Notes under the pieces: model-generated
The model's input: the letters and a program-made list of their open reading frames with translations, nothing else
What the model was told of the DNA's origin: nothing
The model's database searches: none
Program-made: the position numbers and the translations under genes
Assembly (NCBI GenBank): GCA_037178625.1
Contig: JAWZXG010000030.1
Span: 141,642 to 205,641 of the forward strand
Direction: 5' to 3'
Source: Skeletonema tropicum
Taxonomy: Eukaryota; Bacillariophyta; Thalassiosirophyceae; Thalassiosirales; Thalassiosiraceae
DNA: 64,000 nucleotides
In this document: in pieces, positions 59,301 to 64,000 of the stretch
How the letters are laid out: the number at the start of each line of letters is the position of its first letter
Numbering within the stretch: position 1 is the stretch's first letter

Positions 59301-62300
59301 AAGAGGAGTTGTTCGAAGTACTTCTACTTATATAATAGCGAGGATCAGATCGCATGGTGAGACAAACGTTATGAATTTCACCCTTGATGATTTTTGTAGC
59401 ATTGCGTGATATATAATGATGATTGTTATTCGTCAGATGTTGTTGTTGTTGTTGCTGCTGCTGTTGACTCGTTTGATAATTATAATTATTTGGTTTCACA
59501 TCAACGCTGTGTAGTTGTGGAGAGGAGCGCGAGACATATTTGGAGAACTGCCGGCCATATCCATATCACTTTTATCATTTCGCTGCGGGTGCGGGCTTTT
59601 GGTTGTTGCAGTTGTCGCAACCGTGTGATCGAGAAGAGCCTGAGCCTGAGATGAGTAGGACGAACATGTTGTCGGCGGATGCATTGCAATAATTTGTGCG
59701 TGTTGACAAGAAGGGTTTATCTAGAGATCAGCGCAGTGAATGAACAATGCACAATGCAATGCTAAAATGGCGAACTCGATGGGCCTGCGTGTAGGTATAT
59801 GAGTAGGTCGATTGCCAGGGAATGGAGGGTGACAATCTTCATATTCGAATCTATCGACTTCTTCTCATCATTGCTGCTGTATCACCTCCATCGGAAGAGG
59901 AGTTGTTCGAAGTACTTCTACTTATATAATAGCGAGGATCAGATCGCATGGTGAGACAAACGTTATGAATTTCACCCTTGATGATTTTTGTAGCATTGCG
60001 TGATATATAATGATGATTGTTATTCGTCAGATGTTGTTGTTGTTGTTGCTGCTGCTGTTGACTCGTTTGATAATTAATTATTTGGTTTCACATCAACGCT
60101 GTGTAGTTGTGGAGAGGAGCGCGAGACATTATTTGGAGAACTGCCGGCCATATCCATATCACTTTTATCATTTCGCTGCGGGTGCGGGCTTTTGGTTGTT
60201 GCAGTTGTCGCAACCGTGTGATCGAGAAGAGCCTGAGCCTGAGATGAGTAGGACGAACATGTTGTCGGCGGATGCATTGCAATAATTTGTGCGTGTTGAC
60301 AAGAAGGGTTTATCTAGAGATCAGCGCAGTGAATGAACAATGCACAATGCAATGCTAAAATGGCGAACTCGATGGGCCTGCGTGTAGGTATATGAGTAGG
60401 TCGATTGCCAGGGAATGGAGGGTGACAATCTTCATATTCGAATCTATCGACTTCTTCTCATCATTGCTGCTGTATCACCTCCATCGGAAGAGGAGTTGTT
60501 CGAAGTACTTCTACTTATATATAATAGCGAGGATCAGATCGCATGGTGAGACAAACGTTATGAATTTCACCCTTGATGATTTTTGTAGCATTGCGTGATA
60601 TATAATGATGATTGTTATTCGTCAGATGTTGTTGTTGTTGTTGCTGCTGCTGTTGACTCGTTTGATAATTATTTGGTTTCACATCAACGCTGTGTAGTTG
60701 TGGAGAGGAGCGCGAGACATTATTTGGAGAACTGCCGGCCATATCCATATCACTTTTATCATTTCGCTGCGGGTGCGGGCTTTTGGTTGTTGCAGTTGTC
60801 GCAACCGTGTGATCGAGAAGAGCCTGAGCCTGAGATGAGTAGGACGAACATGTTGTCGGCGGATGCATTGCAATAATTTGTGCGTGTTGACAAGAAGGGT
60901 TTATCTAGAGATCAGCGCAGTGAATGAACAATGCACAATGCAATGCTAAAATGGCGAACTCGATGGGCCTGCGTGTAGGTATATGAGTAGGTCGATTGCC
61001 AGGGAATGGAGGGTGACAATCTTCATATTCGAATCTATCGACTTCTTCTCATCATTGCTGCTGTATCACCTCCATCGGAAGAGGAGTTGTTCGAAGTACT
61101 TCTACTTATATAATAGCGAGGATCAGATCTGCATGGTGAGACAAACGTTATGAATTTCACCCTTGATGATTTTTGTAGCATTGCGTGATATATAATGATG
61201 ATTGTTATTCGTCAGATGTTGTTGTTGTTGTTGCTGCTGCTGTTGACTCGTTTGATAATTATTTGGTTTCACATCAACGCTGTGTAGTTGTGGAGAGGAG
61301 CGCGAGACATTATTTGGAGAACTGCCGGCCATATCCATATCACTTTTATCATTTCGCTGCGGGTGCGGGCTTTTGGTTGTTGCAGTTGTCGCAACCGTGT
61401 GATCGAGAAGAGCCTGAGCCTGAGATGAGTAGGACGAACATGTTGTCGGCGGATGCATTGCAATAATTTGTGCGTGTTGACAAGAAGGGTTTATCTAGAG
61501 ATCAGCGCAGTGAATGAACAATGCACAATGCAATGCTAAAATGGCGAACTCGATGGGCCTGCGTGTAGGTATATGAGTAGGTCGATTGCCAGGGAATGGA
61601 GGGTGACAATCTTCATATTCGAATCTATCGACTTCTTCTCATCATTGCTGCTGTATCACCTCCATCGGAAGAGGAGTTGTTCGAAGTACTTCTACTTATA
61701 TAATAGCGAGGATCAGATCGCATGGTGAGACAAACGTTATGAATTTCACCCTTGATGATTTTTGTAGCATTGCGTGATATATAATGATGATTGTTATTCG
61801 TCAGATGTTGTTGTTGTTGTTGCTGCTGCTGTTGACTCGTTTGATAATTATAATTATTTGGTTTCACATCAACGCTGTGTAGTTGTGGAGAGGAGCGCGA
61901 GACATTATTTGGAGAACTGCCGGCCATATCCATATCACTTTTATCATTTCGCTGCGGGTGCGGGCTTTTGGTTGTTGCAGTTGTCGCAACCGTGTGATCG
62001 AGAAGAGCCTGAGCCTGAGATGAGTAGGACGAACATGTTGTCGGCGGATGCATTGCAATAATTTGTGCGTGTTGACAAGAAGGGTTTATCTAGAGATCAG
62101 CGCAGTGAATGAACAATGCACAATGCAATGCTAAAATGGCGAACTCGATGGGCCTGCGTGTAGGTATATGAGTAGGTCGATTGCCAGGGAATGGAGGGTG
62201 ACAATCTTCATATTCGAATCTATCGACTTCTTCTCATCATTGCTGCTGTATCACCTCCATCGGAAGAGGAGTTGTTCGAAGTACTTCTACTTATATAATA

Positions 62301-64000
62301 GCGAGGATCAGATTCGCATGGTGAGACAAACGTTATGAATTTCACCCTTGATGATTTTTGTAGCATTGCGTGATATATAATGATGATTGTTATTCGTCAG
62401 ATGTTGTTGTTGTTGTTGCTGCTGCTGTTGACTCGTTTGATAATTATAATTATTTGGTTTCACATCAACGCTGTGTAGTTGTGGAGAGGAGCGCGAGACA
62501 TATTTGGAGAACTGCCGGCCATATCCATATCACTTTTATCATTTCGCTGCGGGTGGCGGGCTTTTGGTTGTTGCAGTTGTCGCAACCGTGTGATCGAGAA
62601 GAGCCTGAGCCTGAGATGAGTAGGACGAACATGTTGTCGGCGGATGCATTGCAATAATTTGTGCGTGTTGACAAGAAGGGTTTATCTAGAGATCAGCGCA
62701 GTGAATGAACAATGCACAATGCAATGCTAAAATGGCGAACTCGATGGGCCTGCGTGTAGGTATATGAGTAGGTCGATTGCCAGGGAATGGAGGGTGACAA
62801 TCTTCATATTCGAATCTATCGACTTCTTCTCATCATTGCTGCTGTATCACCTCCATCGGAAGAGGAGTTGTTCGAAGTACTTCTACTTATATAATAGCGA
62901 GGATCAGATTGCATGGTGAGACAAACGTTATGAATTTCACCCTTGATGATTTTTGTAGCATTGCGTGATATATAATGATGATTGTTATTCGTCAGATGTT
63001 GTTGTTGTTGTTGCTGCTGCTGTTGACTCGTTTGATAATATAGATTATTTGGTTTCACATCAACGCTGTGTAGTTTTTTTTGTGGGGGGAGAGAGCGCGA
63101 GACATTATTTGGAGAACTGCCGGCCATATCCATATCACTTTTATCATTTCGCTTTCGCGGTGCGGGCTTTTGGTGTTGCAGTTGTCGCAACCGTGTGATC
63201 GAGAAGAGCCTGACCTGAGATGAGTAGGACGAACATGTTGTCGGCGGATGCATTGCAATAATTTGTGCGTGTTGACAAGAAGGGTTTATCTAGAGATCAG
63301 CGCAGTGAATGACAATGCACAATGCAATGCTAAAAAAAAAAAAATGGCGAAACTCGATGGGCCTGCGTGTAGGTATATGAGTAGGTCGATTGCCAGGGAA
63401 TGGAGGGTGACAATCTCATATTCGAATCTATCGACTTCTTCTCATCATTGCTGCTGTATCACCTCCATCGGAAGAGGAGTTGTTCGAAGTACTTCTACTT
63501 ATATAATAGCGAGGATCGATCGCATGGTGAGACAAACGTTATGAATTTCACCCTTGATGATTTTGTAGCATTGCGTGATATATAATGATGATTGTTATTC
63601 GTCAGATGTTGTTGTTGTTGTTTTTGTTGCTGCTGCTGTTGACTCGTTTGATAATTATATTATTTTGGTTTCACATCAACGCTGTGTAGTTGTGGCGAGA
63701 GGAGCGCGAGACATTTATTTTTTGGGAGAACTGCCGGCCATATCCATAGACCCTCACTTTTTCTTTCGCTGCGGGTGAGGGCGGGCTTTTGGTGTTGCAG
63801 TTGTCGCAACCGTGTGATCGAGAAGAGCCTTACCACCGAGCCTGAGATGAGTAGGCCACGAACATGTTGTCGGCGGATGCATTGCAATAATTTGTGCGTG
63901 TTGACAAGAAGGGTTTATCTAGAGATCAGCTCGCAGTGAATTTCTATCGAACAATGCCAATGCAATGCTCCAAAATGGCGGGGGGGGAACTCGATGGGCC
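44341..64000 (+). repeat. 595-bp tandem satellite array, about 33 units, running off the window
   Basis: Unit starts (GTGACAATCTTC) fall at 44341, 44943, 45538, 46133, 46728 and so on, to 62198, 62794 and 63407; almost all spacings are 595 (range 590-601 before 62.8 kb). Units 2-31 differ by only a few bases or small indels. Unit 1 (44341-44942) is the array edge: about 100 bp after GAGGATCAGAT is different sequence. Each monomer has a TTG/CTG tract (poly-Gln on the minus strand) and an AATTATAATTATT core. 595 is not a multiple of three, so it is not one long protein repeat. Every unit carries a 142-codon frame on the minus strand and 95 codons on the plus, both conserved simply because the DNA is. 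No centromere, origin or transcript signal can be shown from sequence. Confidence 0.95.
62794..64000 (+). repeat. Error-rich last two satellite units
   Basis: Relative to all other monomers these show homopolymer expansions (eight T then six G at 63074-63088, a 13-A run near 63332-63344, GGGGGGG near 63980), short duplications and single-base losses. The density grows to the right edge. This is the pattern of unpolished long-read sequence at a contig end. Confidence 0.6.

Noticed and set aside
44341..64000. CRISPR array or rDNA spacer
   Set aside because: The whole 595-bp unit repeats without variable spacers, and no rRNA-like sequence is present in the monomer.
44341..64000. A giant repetitive protein gene
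   Set aside because: 595 is not divisible by three and each unit has stops in every frame, so no continuous protein can be read across units.

Overview
The window looks like nuclear DNA of a photosynthetic stramenopile, most likely a centric (chitin-using) diatom. The reasons are a chitinase-type gene with a short GT-AG intron, diatom-style poly-Ser/Arg low-complexity protein tails, large intergenic spaces, many eukaryotic transposon classes (Helitron, hAT, Mutator-like MITEs, a non-LTR retrotransposon fragment) and a long satellite. There are no prokaryotic operons, no rRNA and no CRISPR array. The species assignment is inference.

Layout. 0-12 kb is the gene-dense part, all on the minus strand: the first exon of a probable cytochrome b561-like protein (edge of window), a 690-residue multi-spanning membrane protein with a beta-adaptin-appendage-like C-terminus, and one very large two-exon gene (3248-11847). 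That gene joins an active-looking GH18 chitinase domain, a GH19-like domain, one membrane span and five tropomodulin-like leucine-rich-repeat blocks on a Ser/Arg-rich cytoplasmic tail. 12-16.5 kb holds an inverted-repeat MITE, a small secreted EF-hand-like protein and a hAT element with a perfect 8-bp target duplication. 16.7-23.9 kb is a Helitron (Rep/helicase) on the minus strand, broken by two insertions and a frameshift. 24-31.1 kb contains two decayed ankyrin-repeat paralogues, one of them cut by a 589-bp terminal-inverted-repeat element, plus a foldback element. 31.2-33 kb has a 126-bp MITE with a perfect 9-bp target duplication and a 5'-truncated non-LTR retrotransposon. 35.2-36.6 kb is a glutamine-amidotransferase pseudogene interrupted by a 314-bp insertion with a 13-bp target duplication. 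39.4-40.8 kb encodes an IQ-motif protein. A second MITE with a 9-bp target duplication lies at 42.7 kb.

The last third (44341 to the end) is one tandem satellite: about 33 copies of a 595-bp monomer, nearly identical to each other. A single diverged relative of the monomer lies at about 37.0-37.65 kb, and its upstream segment is found again immediately before the array, so the array appears to have been amplified from a local single-copy sequence. The last ~1 kb of the window shows a sharp rise in homopolymer and indel differences, which looks more like poor assembly quality at a contig end than biology.

The genes do not form a pathway as a set. The functional theme that can be supported is cell-surface chitin or polysaccharide handling (3248-11847). 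The rest is mainly a record of nested transposition and satellite expansion.
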